Made by a program: the position numbers and the translations under genes
Notes under the pieces: model-generated
Seen by the model: the letters and a program-made list of their open reading frames with translations, nothing else
Database searches by the model: none
What the model was told of the DNA's origin: nothing
Shown: piece by piece, positions 10,531 to 23,300 of the stretch
Layout: the number at the start of each line of letters is the position of its first letter
Position numbering within the stretch: position 1 is the stretch's first letter
Assembly (NCBI RefSeq): GCF_030463565.1
Contig: NC_134661.1
Coordinates: 8,518,542-8,582,541 of the forward strand
DNA length: 64,000 nucleotides
Source: Pelecanus crispus
Lineage: Eukaryota > Chordata > Aves > Pelecaniformes > Pelecanidae
Direction of reading: 5' to 3'

Positions 10531-13500
10531 ATGGTAAGGGCCTGCCCGCGGCCTGCCGCTCGCCGCCGCGGGGTCGAGCGGGGCTTGGGGAAGCTCCCGG
10601 TGGGGCCTCGCCCCCCTCCCGCCGCGGCCCCTTCCCGCCGCGGCTCGTAGGCCCGCCGCTCGCCCAGGCCCGGGCGCAGGCCGGTGCTGGAACCCCGTGG
10701 CTTGGCGGGGCAGGGCCGAGCGCTGTGGCAGGTTCTTCTGCGGCCCGAGGAGTCGGGGCCGGGGCCGGCAGCCCTCGGGGGTCGGCAGGGGCGCAGGCAC
10801 GTCGTCCCTGCCCGCGTCCGGGGCGAGTAGGACGCGCACAGCGGCGGAGCACCGAGGAACCGGTGGCCGCTGCCTTAGGTACACGGCACTACGCTTGTTG
10901 TAAAGGTCGTTTGGGGTCTTACGGCCGTCCCCTCGAGTGCTGGGTGCAGCCAGGTGCAGGCGATGGCCGGCGACCCCCGTGTCGGTGCAGAGTGTAATGC
11001 TGTGAGCCTTTTTTTCCTTTTCCTCTCGGAGCTAGCCCTGCTCCTTGTTGCCCATCCGCAGCGTCGTTTGATGGCTGTCTCGGTCATCTGAGAGAGTTCT
11101 CCGTTAAAGAGCAGAGCTGCGTGCCCACGGTGCAGCAGGGATCCTTGGTGCCGTCCGCTTCTCTTGCACCGTGGTCTGAGTGCTTTTGGGGAGCGCTTAC
11201 AGAGAGGAGCTTTATTTCTGACCTGTAAGCGCTTCGGGTTATGTTTGTCCCCAAGTTGTCAAGCTGCAGAGCCCCAGGGTGGTCCAGAAGGAGCCTGTCC
11301 GTCTTACCAAGACAGGCACACCTGGGGCAGAGGTGGGACTTGAAATGGGTCTGTGTTTGAGAGGGTCTGCCACTTGCCTCGTTGCTAGACAGCTGTTAAT
11401 GACAACGGTTGGGGATTTAAAAGATCTTAAGTGCAGAAGCTGCCTTATCCTGACAAAGTTAATTAAGAAGCTGATCTATGAGAGGAACGTGAGGAGGAAG
11501 TCTCGGTAGTCTGAGACAATGAGAAAATGTAGGCTGGCAGTTGCCGTTCTGCCTTTTTATTGTTGGTGTGATAACGTCTCCGAACTGCCCAGGAGAGTCA
11601 TCAGAGTGCTGTGACTAATATAGCTGTCCGTATTTTATTAACTTGGCTTTACTGTAAACGTGGCGTTGGGAAGAAATGTCACGTTTTAAAACACTCCTGT
11701 ATTTAGTTGTAAACTGGGGCCGGACTGATAGAAAACTCAATAACCTAGAGCCTCCCCTAAAGCATTTTGGGGGGTTTGTCACACCTCTGTGTATGTAGGA
11801 ACGGGCTGATTTGCCACGTTTACCCAACGGGGCAGGATAAAGACCTTTCATTCAGGATAACGCAGGAACAGAAAGCAGAGTGGGGAGAGGGAAGAGCAGA
11901 GGTGGATCTGCTCTCAGTATAGTTCAGTTTCTGGTGCTGGTCACAGAAAAAGGCTTAAAACCATGTTTAAGGAAAATCAGTTGACTGCACGGTACACGTG
12001 AAGGTGAAACGTAGTGGGAAGCGGTCCTTGCTTTGAGGGAGTCACGCCACGCCAGGCCAGGCTCGCCGAAACTGCGTGGCGTGGGAGGCCCGGCTAACCA
12101 GCACTTATCTTCTCCACAGGTGCTGTTGGCAGCGGCCGTCTGCACAAAGGCGGGGAAGGCCATCGTCTCCCGGCAGTTCGTGGAGATGACTCGGACCCGC
12201 ATCGAGGGGCTGCTGGCAGCTTTCCCAAAGCTGATGAACACGGGGAAGCAGCACACTTTTGTGGAAACGGAGAGCGTGCGCTATGTCTATCAGCCGATGG
12301 AGAAGCTCTACATGGTGCTGATCACCACCAAGAACAGCAACATCCTGGAAGACCTAGAAACACTCCGACTCTTCTCTAGAGTGGTAAGGATCCGTCACTT
12401 AATGCAGAGTTTGCGCGTGCGTAGCCTGGAACAGCGTCGTTATAAGGGAACCTGTTGATTCAGCTGGTGCTGAAGCGCTGTCTGCCTCTGCCTGGCAACT
12501 TCATTTTCCAGAGCCTCTTCCTGACCTGGAAGTAAGCTTTGAAGTTTCAGTGGTATTTTTGAATGACCTGTAAAAAATCCTCAGTTGCAGTTCAGCTGGT
12601 GAGACCAAAGGGATGACGTTGTAAATTTAGCATTAAATATTCCTTGTATTCTTAAGATAACACCCATGTTCCTGCTAAAAATAACATGACATTACAGCGT
12701 GTGATTGTTTGAAGTACAGTGCTACTTTACATGCGTTTCTGAGCAGTGAGTTTGTGTAGCTGTCTTGGTGCAACGAAAGGATCTTCAGGAAATTTGCTGG
12801 CCTCGGTGTGTGTTGAGGTTTCTCCGAGTTAGTATTACAGCTAAGCTAAGTTGTATAAGTATTTTAGTGTAGAAGCACTAATAATGGCAAAACTTCATCT
12901 TCCTATGAATACTCCTTTAAAATGTTTTCCCCTCCCTAACTAGATCCCTGAATATTGTCGAGCTCTGGAGGAGAATGAGATCTCCGAACACTGCTTTGAC
13001 CTGATTTTTGCCTTTGATGAAATTGTTGCCCTGGGCTACCGTGAAAACGTAAACCTGGCACAAATTCGGACCTTCACTGAGATGGACTCGCATGAAGAGA
13101 AGGTGTTCCGAGCTGTCCGAGAGGTGAGCGGGAATAACTGCAGACCTGGTACGGCGGGGTACCCTGTCTGGGAAACACTGCTCTTTTTTTTTTTTTTTGT
13201 AGAAAGGTGTTACTCCACTTCGATGGGGGTCATAAAATTACTTAGCTTTTCTGTAAACTAAATGTCCATCTCTTGTTTCCTTTTTCTTTGCAAAGGGTTT
13301 ATGAGCAAATGCACTTTGTTACTGTGCAGACTAAGATTGAGACTGCAAAGTTCTATCAGCCTCTTGTCTTTTGTTTCAGACTCAGGAGCGTGAAGCAAAA
13401 GCTGAGATGCGCCGTAAAGCGAAGGAGTTGCAGCAGGCCAGGAGGGATGCGGAGAGACAGGGCAAAAAGGCACCCGGTTTTGGCGGCTTTGGTAGCTCGG

Positions 13501-16500
13501 CCGTGTCTGGGGGCACAACGGCAGCAATGATCACGGAGACTATCATTGAAACGGAGAAGCCCAAAGTGGCACCGGCGCCTGCCAGGTAGGTGTACAGTAG
13601 GTAGCAGCTGTTCCTCGAAGCCAGCAGTGGCCGAAACCGCATGCCCAAATAAAGGCTCTCTAAGACAGGTTTTTTGCCTGCGTAGCCCTTCCGTTTGGTT
13701 ACCGCACAGGTAGCGATTGTTGTGCCTTTGTAAAGCCTCCCCTTAGCTTTGCCAATCGGTGCGCGTTGACCTCTGAGCCTTCAGTGTAGGTGCTCGTAGG
13801 CCGGGGTATGTTGTGTATTCTTGAGACCCATCTTGTATTATTGAAGAGCGTTTGTGCTGTGCATCCTCAGTAGCGTCCCGTAGTCTCTCTGGAGTCTTTG
13901 ATGGGCGATGGGTTTCTCATTTTGTGTGGAAAAAAAGAGGTCCTGGCTACTGGTAATACTCGGAACAGAATCCAGATCTAAATTAGAACTTAACACCCTA
14001 CACATAAGATCACAGAATCATAGAATCGTTTAGGTTGGAAAAGACCTTTAAGATCATCCAGTCCAACCGCTAACCTAATACTGCCAAGTCCACCACTAAA
14101 CCAGTTCAGGGGAGAGTAATAATTGATTTCATGTTTCCTGTCTTGGTGGCTGGATTATTTTTTAATTGAAGTAAAACTAGGAATCACTAAGGTTGGAAAG
14201 GACCTCTAAGATTATCAGTTTCATGCGCATTCTCCCCCCAAAAAGGCTGCAGAGGTGAACGCTATACTGTTGGGATAGTCAGGTTACAGCACAAATGTAA
14301 CCAAGGAAGGAGGAATCTGTTGCCATGAGCTGCCTTGGAGATTTTTATGCCTTTTTTTTTTTTTTTTTTTTTTAAGGCCTTCAGGTCCCAGTAAAGCCTT
14401 GAAACTTGGCGCTAAGGGGAAGGAGGTGGACAACTTTGTGGACAAGCTGAAATCGGAAGGAGAAAATATCATGACTTCTGTAGGCAAGCGCTCTACAGAA
14501 GCAGCCAAAGTTCTTGCTCCTCCTGTTAACATGGAGAGGTAGGTATTGCCCTCGCTTTGAAAGCAGTCTTCTCGCAGCGCTCTCCGTGGTGCGCGCGTTG
14601 CTTCGTGAGCTAGCTTCCTTTTGAGTTTTCAGAGCAGGCTTTTTCCTGCCATTCAGGTCCCGTGTGCTCTCTCGGCCCGTTAATTTTAAAAGGTGGTGGG
14701 CAAAATGTCAGGAAGCAGAGCAGCAAAAAAGCAGATAGCTAATTTGATTAGGAATCGCCTTAACTAAAACAGGATGCACAACCGCTGTTTAGCTGAGGTT
14801 GGGAATTTTCCTACGCCTTTTTGCTAGCGTTTTGCCTTCAGATGAGTTAAAATAGTTGCTATTTTTCCTGTTCCCCAGACACAAAGAGTTTCTGCCTTAT
14901 TGCGGCTTAGGATGGAAGTGTTCGCGGCTCGTTTTACACGTAGCAATTCAGAACCTTTTAGTGCCATGAGCCACGCTGCTGTGTGGCAGAGGGGTTTTGA
15001 GCGAACAGCATGTCGGGATGCTGTATCATTGCTGTTTATCTGGGCTTCCATCCATTGCAGACTTGTATCTGTGGAGCCGCCTGCCCCTGAGTTACCTCTC
15101 GGAGCAGCATTAGCATCCGCTGTGCCGTCCATGCTATTCTGTTTGGGGCCATCACACTCTTGGGAGCACCTGCTTGTTGCACATAGCCTGTCCTTGCTGA
15201 GCGCTAATCTCTCATCTTGCCCGTTAGGTGCCAAGCGTGGGACTCGAGATAGCTGCTTTTTTTTTTTTCTGTCTGTCTAGCGTACACATGAAAATAGAGG
15301 AGAAAATTTCCTTGACTTGCGGCCGTGACGGAGGGTTGCAGAACATGGAGCTACATGGCATGATCATGCTGCACATTTCCGATGAAAAGTTTGCACGGAT
15401 TCGCCTGCACGTAGAAAATGAAGACAAGAGGGGAGTGCAGCTACAGGTAAAGCCCGTTCGGTGTCCTGTGCTGTTGAACATGCTTTTGCTGCTCTCCAGG
15501 GCAGACTATTGGAAATACTTGAGTGTGTTACCGTCCGATGTTCTTGTCCAAACCTTCTCAGCAAATGCGTTGAAACTGGGAGTAGTCACTGCAGATGTTA
15601 CCACAGCGCAAAGGCAGGGCCAGCTCATGCTCGAAAGATTGAAGGTCACTTGAGAAATCAAGTCTCGTGCGCTTATCCTCGTCACGCACGCTGGCGTGCC
15701 GTCTGATCTCGCTTGGACTTTGCAGCAGCCTGGTGTGTTGCTTGGTGCTTGTTTATATGATGCGAGCTTTGGTTGTTGAGCGGGAGTGTTACAATTAAGT
15801 TACTGTGCCCATTGAAGAATTAATTTATTATCTAGAAAGGTGTTTCTTCTCGGTGTTGCTCGTGTCCTGTCACTGCTGCCTCCAAGACAATTCTACTGCA
15901 GTCAGCAGTAGAAGCTCGTAAGATTCCTAGAGATACATCCGCCCCTTTCTCCCTCTCTTGTGTGACCTGACTTGAGCCCTGGAGATGTGCTGCTTTGATA
16001 CGCTCTTTCGCTCCCTCCTCCTCCTCGCCAAGAGCGTGTCTATACGTAGCTGGCTGCAGGTCTGCTGATACAGTAGGAGGTTCCTTATCGGCGCATCTCA
16101 TAAGCGAGTTCCTAACGATGCTCCCACATGTGCTGCTTCAGGTGGAAGATGAGATCAAACCCAGTGCTGACTCCTGTCTTTCTAGTGTAACTTGTGCGTT
16201 AACTTGCAAAAATCCTCAGCTTCCGAAAAGCTGCTTACGCTCGCTGTTGCGAAGAGAGGATATTTAAATTGAGTTTGGCTGCTGTCATGTCTATGCATTA
16301 AGGTTGCTGAGGGAAGTAGTATTTGTGTGGTTTCAGGGTGTTCTTCCCAACAGCACTAGGTTGTTTTTTTTCTTCAAGAGAAATGTCTGTTGTAGGTCTT
16401 TGGGGTGGTCTTTGAGATTTTAAGACTTGTTAAAGTTGTTCTCTGAGTGTCAGCCCAGGACGTGCTTTGCTGGAGTCTCTGGCACAGTGGCAAGCGGAAA

Positions 16501-18316
16501 TTGCAGTGGTGCGGATTCTTCTTAGCGGATCAACATTTTCTGGAAGCGATCCCAGGCTGATAAGCAGATGTGCTCCAGTTGGGCTTCTGAGCCAGGAGCA
16601 AAACCGATGTGTGTTTTGTCAAGGAAAATACTCTGGGATGCGTCGGCCTGTCTTACTAGAACCTCCATTACCTACGTACGGTTCTCTCCTTAGGCTTAGA
16701 GTTACAGCCTGGGCATATGTTTCCCTTTCAGACTCATCCAAACGTGGACAAGAAGCTCTTCACTGCAGAATCGCAGATTGGTTTGAAGAACCCAGAGAAG
16801 TCATTCCCTATTAACAGCGACGTGGGCGTGCTGAAGTGGAGGTTGCAGACCACGGAAGAGTCCTTCATTCCATTGACAAGTGAGTGCCAGTGCCGCAGCT
16901 ACGGGCTCGGGCAGAAGAGGCTGAGGTTGATCTGTGGGCTGCCAGCTCGTAGCCCGCCTTGTGGCAGCCGGCCTGCCTAAAACGTGGCACGTGGCGAGGC
17001 GTTGGGGTGACTGTGCGTCTTCTGTTGGATAGTACCCATTCTTGGCAGTGTGCGTTTTCTGTAATGCCCTTGAAAACCAAAAAAGCCTTTCCTAAAGTCA
17101 GAATTTCAGGGGGGGGGAAGGCTTTTGAAGTGCGTCACGTTGTTTGACAGCCTGTTCCGTTAGAAAGCCTGCATGGCTCAACGTACTGTTTCTGTGCCCT
17201 CAGTTAACTGCTGGCCGTCAGAAAGTGGGAACAGTTGCGACGTTAACATTGAATACGAGTTGCAAGAGGAGAGCCTAGAGCTGAATGATGTGATCATCGC
17301 CATCCCCTTGCCGTAAGTAACTTTCCTCGTCTGGGCAGTGCTGACAAGTGCCATCCTGGGTCCCGTCGGTTCCTTCCCCTCTCCGGTTTGCGGTCTGGCC
17401 ACACCAGTGGGCCTCACAAGCCTTTTCTTAGCTCTGTGCTATTGTAGCTTCTCGTTGCTCACTCTAGGTCTGGTGTCGGCGCCCCAGTGATTGGGGAGAT
17501 CGATGGTGAGTATCGCCACGACAGCCGGAGAAACCTCCTCGAGTGGTGCCTGCCAGTGATAGATGCCAAAAACAAGAGCGGCAGCCTGGAGTTCAGCATA
17601 GCAGGGCAGCCAAACGACTTCTTCCCAGTGCAAGTCTCCTTCGTCTCCAAAAAGAACTATTGCAACATACAGGTACGGTCGCTGCAGGCGTGATGTCACT
17701 CTTGCCTCTTTCAAGCTGCCTCAGTCGTCCGCTGGCTAAAACCAGCCGCGCTGCGGCGTGCGGGCCCTGCTGTCCCGCTTAGTGAAGGCTGAGGTGTGGG
17801 CATTAAGTTGCCTCTGCGTTAGCCGCCTTCAGGAGCAGCAGCACTGGCAACTTCAGCTTCCCAGAACTTGCCTGCAGTTTCAGTTTTGCCTCTGTGCCTC
17901 TGAGTAATCATTAATTCCCCTCAGAGTTTGTTAGAGAATCCATCAGCCTCCCAAGCCAACAGACTTCTTGGCATATGACCGTCTGTCTGTCCCCACTGAA
18001 CTGTAGCTAGCGGCAGCTTAACTCGCAGACACAGTTACCGCAGAAAATCATTCCCCTGTTTTCAGGTTTCCTGAGAACAAAGATCTTTCTTTCAGGGCTG
18101 ACTTGTGGTTCGAAAGCGCTGGGTTGAGTCTGTCCTCGTGACCTCCCCGGCGTCAGAAAGCGCCGCGTAGCTGCGGGTGGGGAGCGGCGTTCGATGCTGA
18201 GCTAACTGTGCGTGTTGTCTCCGCAGGTTACCAAAGTGACCCAGGTAGACGGGAACAGCCCTGTAAGGTTTTCCACTGAAACCACCTTCCTGGTGGACAA
18301 GTACGAAATCCTGTAA
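10531..18316 (+). CDS. ARCN1: ARCN1, delta subunit of the COPI coatomer
   Basis: Ten coding exons: 10531-10533 (the ATG alone), 12120-12383, 12944-13123, 13380-13585, 14377-14538, 15281-15446, 16732-16879, 17204-17312, 17468-17672 and 18227-18316. They encode 510 aa; human has 511. The product is delta-COP (archain), part of the COPI coat for Golgi-to-ER and intra-Golgi vesicles. The N-terminal longin-like domain starts [20 protein letters not shown] and extends to about residue 140. A charged helical linker follows ([20 protein letters not shown]). A mu-homology domain runs from about 270 to the end, opening with [20 protein letters not shown], and the protein ends [11 protein letters not shown]. 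The sequence is nearly identical to the mammalian protein. Intron 4 holds a reverse CR1-type element. Introns 1 (10534-12119) and 6 (15447-16731) show nothing else I can support. A run of more than 20 T precedes exon 5. Confidence 0.97.
14009..14218 (-). repeat. CR1-type composite element, reverse, in ARCN1 intron 4
   Basis: Read on the minus strand, this is a short CR1 3' end (GATAATCTTAGAGGTCC), then the same linker seen at 4858 and 43480 (GATTCCTAG, AGGAAACATGAAATCAATTA), then a second CR1 3' end closing in CGATTCTATGATTCTGTG. It has no coding capacity. The linker is close to its other two copies, so all three look like members of one family. Confidence 0.85.
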
Positions 18317-18351
18317 TGCCAGCCGTGGGGAATCGCAAAGGAAGAAATTTT

Positions 18352-18383
<32 letters not shown>

Positions 18384-19845
18384 GAGGCCGAAGCTTATGC
18401 TGAATGTTGGGAACGCCACGGCCCCCTCTCTGCTAAGACGTGTGGCTCTGCCTGCCATCTGCAGCGTTCCTCAGTCACAGACATTTTTGGCAGAGAATTG
18501 GCGTGCTCGTGGGGGGAAAGGCTACGAATTTCTTTGGCAGATTTTTACCGGCCGGCAGAAAAGCAAGATCTCCGCAGAGAACCTGGCTTTGACACGTCCC
18601 CTTCTCCCCTGAAGACAACCGGAGCTCAGTCCCAGAGCCTACCAGACATCGTTCTCTTCCTTTCTGAAGCGCCACGCGCTGTTCCGTTGTTGGTGCTGCC
18701 ATTTTAATTTCTCCTCGGCCTTCAACTCTCGTTACCGTTGGTGAAAGCAGGCATTAAGATAACGCGCGCAGGGGCGCCTGGCTTCTCTGGACCCTTCCGT
18801 CCGGTAGAAGCGGAGCAAGCTGGCCTTGGTTTCCAAGGTGGGGGGGGGTTGTGGCAGGGGCGTGGGGCGGGGAAGAGGGACTCGGGGCTTCGGTCCTTCT
18901 GCCCCGCACGGTTACTGCTGTCTCTCCAGCCCTGCCGTACGTACAGCTGGGCTCGCCTCTCTGGCTCGGTGAGGGCTCCGAGGTAGCGCAGGCTCCGGCT
19001 CCGGATGCTCTGGCTCCTGCTGTGGGGGGGGAGAGCGTCCGGAAGGGACTGTCCCGGGCACGGGCTTGCTGTCTGCTGCAGCTGCTCTTGGGCCAGGCTT
19101 TGGAGGCAGTTTAATTCGTTTAGAGCCAGCTGTGTGCCCTTCCCGGAACCCTTGCAGTGTCTTGGGAGGTTGAAGGCTTTGCCTGCTCGGTGCGAGGCTG
19201 GGTTACTTGGCCCTGTCTGGTGTTGGCCATCCCAGAACCATTCCTCCTCCCGAGCGTTTTTGCCTCATCTCACAGAGCTGTGCTCCCCTCAAAACTCATC
19301 TCACCTGCTCAACTCGGGGCCGGTCGCTGTGAGGTCTGCAGCGGAGCGCGCCAGCCGCTGCCGTAGCTCCTGAGCACGCAGATGGAAAGAAAATGCCCTA
19401 AAAACACGTGTGCCGTGCTCCCGAGCGCACCCTTCTGTGGGAGCGAGCGTGTCGGGGTTCCTGTGGGGTCCTCTGCCAAAGAAGTTCCTGGTCTCTCCTC
19501 CGTCAGCAGACCCCGAGAGGGAAACGAGCCTGATCCCTGTCCCGGGAGGGCGGGAGAGCAAACCCCCTTCCCTAGCCAAGTAGGTGACGAATCGTAGGAA
19601 CTCGGTCGTGTTCGAGAGTTGCTTGTCTGTATGATTTTTAAAATGGAGTCGAGGTTAGTTCAAGCATCCAAGGAGACTTTTTTTTTTTTTCCCTCTTAAA
19701 TTCGTTGGAGGGTAATACTTAAACCGAGCCGAGCTCCCGCCCTTTTGTAACCCTGTACGATACTGGCGTAGGCAGTAGCACATTCCAGCGTACACCGAGA
19801 GTACCCAGTCCTTAATCAAATAAAGAGTATGGTCAAAGGAACCGG
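18317..19845 (+). other. ARCN1: ARCN1 3' UTR
   Basis: Non-coding sequence runs from the ARCN1 stop to the poly(A) signal AATAAA at 19819-19824. A pure A tract (about 18358-18383) near its start is long enough to be polymorphic or to misprime oligo-dT. The remainder is unique sequence of moderate GC without a conserved reading frame. Confidence 0.65.
19819..19824 (+). terminator. ARCN1: ARCN1 poly(A) signal
   Basis: AATAAA occurs immediately before the sharp rise into the PHLDB1 CpG island, so the two genes are separated by little more than 100 bases. Confidence 0.65.
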
Positions 19846-19879
19846 CTGAGGGTCTTGGGCTGCTTGGGGAGGGGGCCCT

Positions 19880-20330
19880 GCGGCCCCCTCTTTGGGGTCA
19901 GCCCCGTCCCTCCGCCCCTCGCCCCCGCGGGGCGGGACGGGGCCGGCACCGGGGCGGGGCGGGGATGCGGCCGCCGGCAGACGGAGGAGGCGGCGGCCGG
20001 GACGGGGCTGCCGGACCCGCGGAACCGAGGTGAGCGGCGGCGGGGATGGGGTCGGGGCCCCGGGGCGGCTCGGACAGGGCTGGGGGGGCCGGCGGCGGGA
20101 CCCCCACTCGTGCCCCGGGCAGCCCATGCCCGCAGGAATGCCGCGGGGCCGGGGGTGTCGTGCCCCGCAGGGACCCCCCGGCCGGCGAGGGGAAGGGGCT
20201 CCGCTGCCTGGGGCCGGCGTGCGACGTGGCGGGGACCCACGGGGGTCCCACGGAGGGGCGCAGGGAGGGACCCGCGGGTGGGAGAGCAGGAAAAGCCCTC
20301 AGCCGTCAGACCCGTCATTGCACAACGCTT
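19880..20330 (+). promoter_or_regulatory. PHLDB1: PHLDB1 CpG-island promoter and non-coding first exon
   Basis: A dense CpG island follows the ARCN1 poly(A) signal. A strong donor (CCGAG|GTGAGCGG) ends a likely non-coding first exon at 20029. The first coding exon lies 4.6 kb further on, as expected for PHLDB1. The start site itself cannot be fixed from sequence. Confidence 0.6.
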
Positions 20331-23300
20331 TGGGGTGCGTGGGTGGGCCGGCAGCCGGTGGTCCGCGTCAGCGGCGAGTTTGTTGGCGTGGGAGCCGCGA
20401 GAGCAGCCGGCCCCACCTGGGGGGCTCTCCCATCCCCAAATCCCGCGGCGGCTCGTGGGTGCTTGCAGGGGGAGATGGTGCTTGGCCCAAGGCCGCCCTC
20501 GCCGTCCCCGACGCCTCTCGGGGAGCCTGGGAATGGCCCTGGCCTGGCCAGACCCTGCTCCATGGCGGGACCTTGTTTATTCCAGCTTCCTGACACGCTC
20601 TTGCCACGGCCCCTTCGGCTGCTGCCAGAAAGCCCGAGGAATTTGGCAGCTCCAGAAGGAATCCAGCTGCTGTGCCGAAGGGCTGTCCGCTCTCCCACCC
20701 TCCGGCTGCTCTGCAAGCCCCCAGCCCTCCCTGGGCACCGGGCAGGGGCTGCAGCGGGTCACGTCCCCCGGCCGAGCACCACAGGCAGCAGCAGGGCAGC
20801 GTTGCCCAGGTGGTTTTTTCGGCAATTCCTCGTATGTTTGGGTTTGCCACATGATGCCATGTGTTGGCGTGCGTAGGGCTGCAGCGGGCAGGGTGCCGTG
20901 CAGGGTGATGGAGCCACGGGTTTGCGTGACAGGGCAGCACTTGCTGATGGCCAGACACCAGAACGGAGAGCGTGATGCCCGTTTCGGAGAGGTGAGGTTC
21001 ACCTGTCCCCCCTCCCAGTGAATGCAGGGCTGCGTGATGGGTTCACGCCAGGGACCGGATCTGAGACCCACAAAACCCGTCCTGTGCCACAGTCCCTGAG
21101 CTGTCATTAGCAAGGAGCCGCAGATGCTCCCCGCTGAGCTGAGCCGAGCATCTGGCCTGCGGATGAGAAGCCATTGTTTGCTACGAGAGGGCTTTGAGGA
21201 ACAAGTCTCTCGTGTGACCTTACGAGGGGTCCTGGAGCTCAGCAGTGGTTTCCCTGCCCATGCTGCGGTGGCCAGAGGCACGTGCTGACACCAAGCTCGG
21301 TGTTGAGCTCCGGCAGCGGTCAGGACTGTGCACGGCATCACCGGCCCTCAGAGCTGGCTCATCTTGGGGAACGCTGGGTGCAGGGAAGCAGGGATGCGCG
21401 CCCTCCCTGACCCAAGCACGCGGCGGGCGTACCCCAGCCCGCGGAGAGCCCAAGGTGCGATGCCGGCAGGGCCTCAGCCGGAGCGCAGCTGTGCCGCGCC
21501 GCAGCGGTGCGGGACCGCTTCCCGGGAGCGCTGAGATCAGCGGGTGCGGCCGGGATTCCTCAGCTCCCACCAGAGCTGTCTGGCAGCTGGTTTACGGTGA
21601 TGTTATTGCCAGGAGCGTTGCGTCGCCCCAGCAACCACGAAGCAGCCCCCGCCGCCCCTCGCCCGGGTGGGATGGGGCCGGCTGGGTCTCCTCTGCTCGG
21701 CATGGGGCAGCCCCGGGCTCGGATGCAGTGTCTGGGAGCAGGCTCCTCGCTCCCCACCGGCTTTGTGCCAGAGACGGGCTCCCCCTTCCCAGCTGCCGGC
21801 GGAAGGGCTGGTTGTTTACCGGGGCAGAGGGTGTGGGAAGGGGTAAGTGCGCCCTAAGCGCGTTAGCAGATGGGGAACAAGCAGGCAGCCAAGTTGGACG
21901 GAGGCTGCGACGCTGCGTGGTGCGCACCCGTTAGCTCGGCCGCTCCGGCTTCCTCCCGTGACTCACTCGGCTGTGGGTGGGGAGGAAAGGCCATGCCGTG
22001 GGATGCCGTGCGCCTGCCCCTTCTTGCACGCTGCATCCTGGACGGGGGGCAGCTGGGGCACCTTTGGGTGCCCTGCTCGCAGCAGGGTGCCAGGCTGCAC
22101 TCCAGCGCGCCGGCACGGCCCTTTGCGAGCACGGGTCAGCTGGCCGTGCCCCGGCCAGCGGCACACAGCGCGGCTCCGGGGTCTGTCTGCCGGCTGCTGG
22201 CGACCGGCCACGCTGATGGGGTGCGAGGCAGGCCGGGCCGTGCCCAGGTTGGGTCTCGGTGGGCAGCAGCGGGTCAGGCAGAAGCGGACCCCCCGAGCAC
22301 CCCTGCCCGCATGGGCTCGGGGCAGGCAGGCAGGACGCAGCCTGCGGGCAGCGGGGTGCAGGGGCTCCCCACGAACACGGTGGCGGTGGGGCAGCCTGTC
22401 CGTGTGCAGCCTGCCCGGCGTCAGCCCCGTGGCAGCAGGGCTGGGCGTCCTCCCAGGTGAGGCCTCTGCCTGCACCGGGAGAAGAAAGGGGCTTTTGTCC
22501 TCCGGGAGGCCGGGGCCGAGCGGGCAGGCCTCCGTGCAGGGGGCACAGGGGCCATGGGCTGTTTGGCGGTAACCGAGCCCGACCCCTTGGCATTTGCTGC
22601 CTTCGCCGCTTCCCACGGCGGGAACAAGCAGCGCGTTCTGCAGGCGGTGGCGGGAGAAGAAAGGCCGCCTTGTCCGCCCCAGCGGTGGGGCGCCGGCTGG
22701 CCGGGGCGGCCGTGCTCCCGCCCCGCATTCCTCCGGCAGAGCCGGCTGCAGAGGGGCTGCACCTCCACGAGGGACGGGCTGGGGGGACGGCAGGCGTCTC
22801 CTGCGTGGTGAGGAGCCAGGCGAGGGGCTCTGCTGGGGCGGAGGGCAATGCCAGGGGGCTGGGGGCTGTCAGTGGGCAGGGTGGGTGTCGGGGAGCAGAC
22901 GGATGCTAGGGTCATCCTCTGGCTCACGGGCTGGCAGAGCTGCCTGTGGAGCAGGGGGTGCTGGGTGGAGCGAGTTTGGGCAGCAGGCGATGGACAGGAG
23001 TGGGGACGGATCCCCCGAGCGATGGGGTTAGGGGTCCCCCATGATGCTCACCCGGCCCCACCGGCACAGCCATGCTGGGAAGGGGTTAATACCAGCACAG
23101 GATCCCACCGTGGCCCCGCTCCCTTCCTAAGCGGCAGCCCAGCCCCTCCTGGCTTTTCCTCCTTCCCGGACATTGTGGTGGGGCCTGGGTGCAGGCAAGG
23201 AGCAGGGGCTCGGCTGGGCTGTGGGGTCTCCCGATGCCGGGAAGCGTGGCCCCCCTGCGCCCGGGGGACATGGGCACGCTGCCACGGAGGGTCCCGCTCG

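Noticed and set aside
10184-10852. A 222-aa minus-strand frame over the IFT46/ARCN1 promoter
   Set aside because: It overlaps the bidirectional CpG island and IFT46 exon 1 in another frame, with no protein-like features.
19855-22909. Several 200-390 aa frames in the PHLDB1 first intron
   Set aside because: They begin in the CpG island or leader and run through the intron, and they overlap in many frames at once; high GC removes stops.
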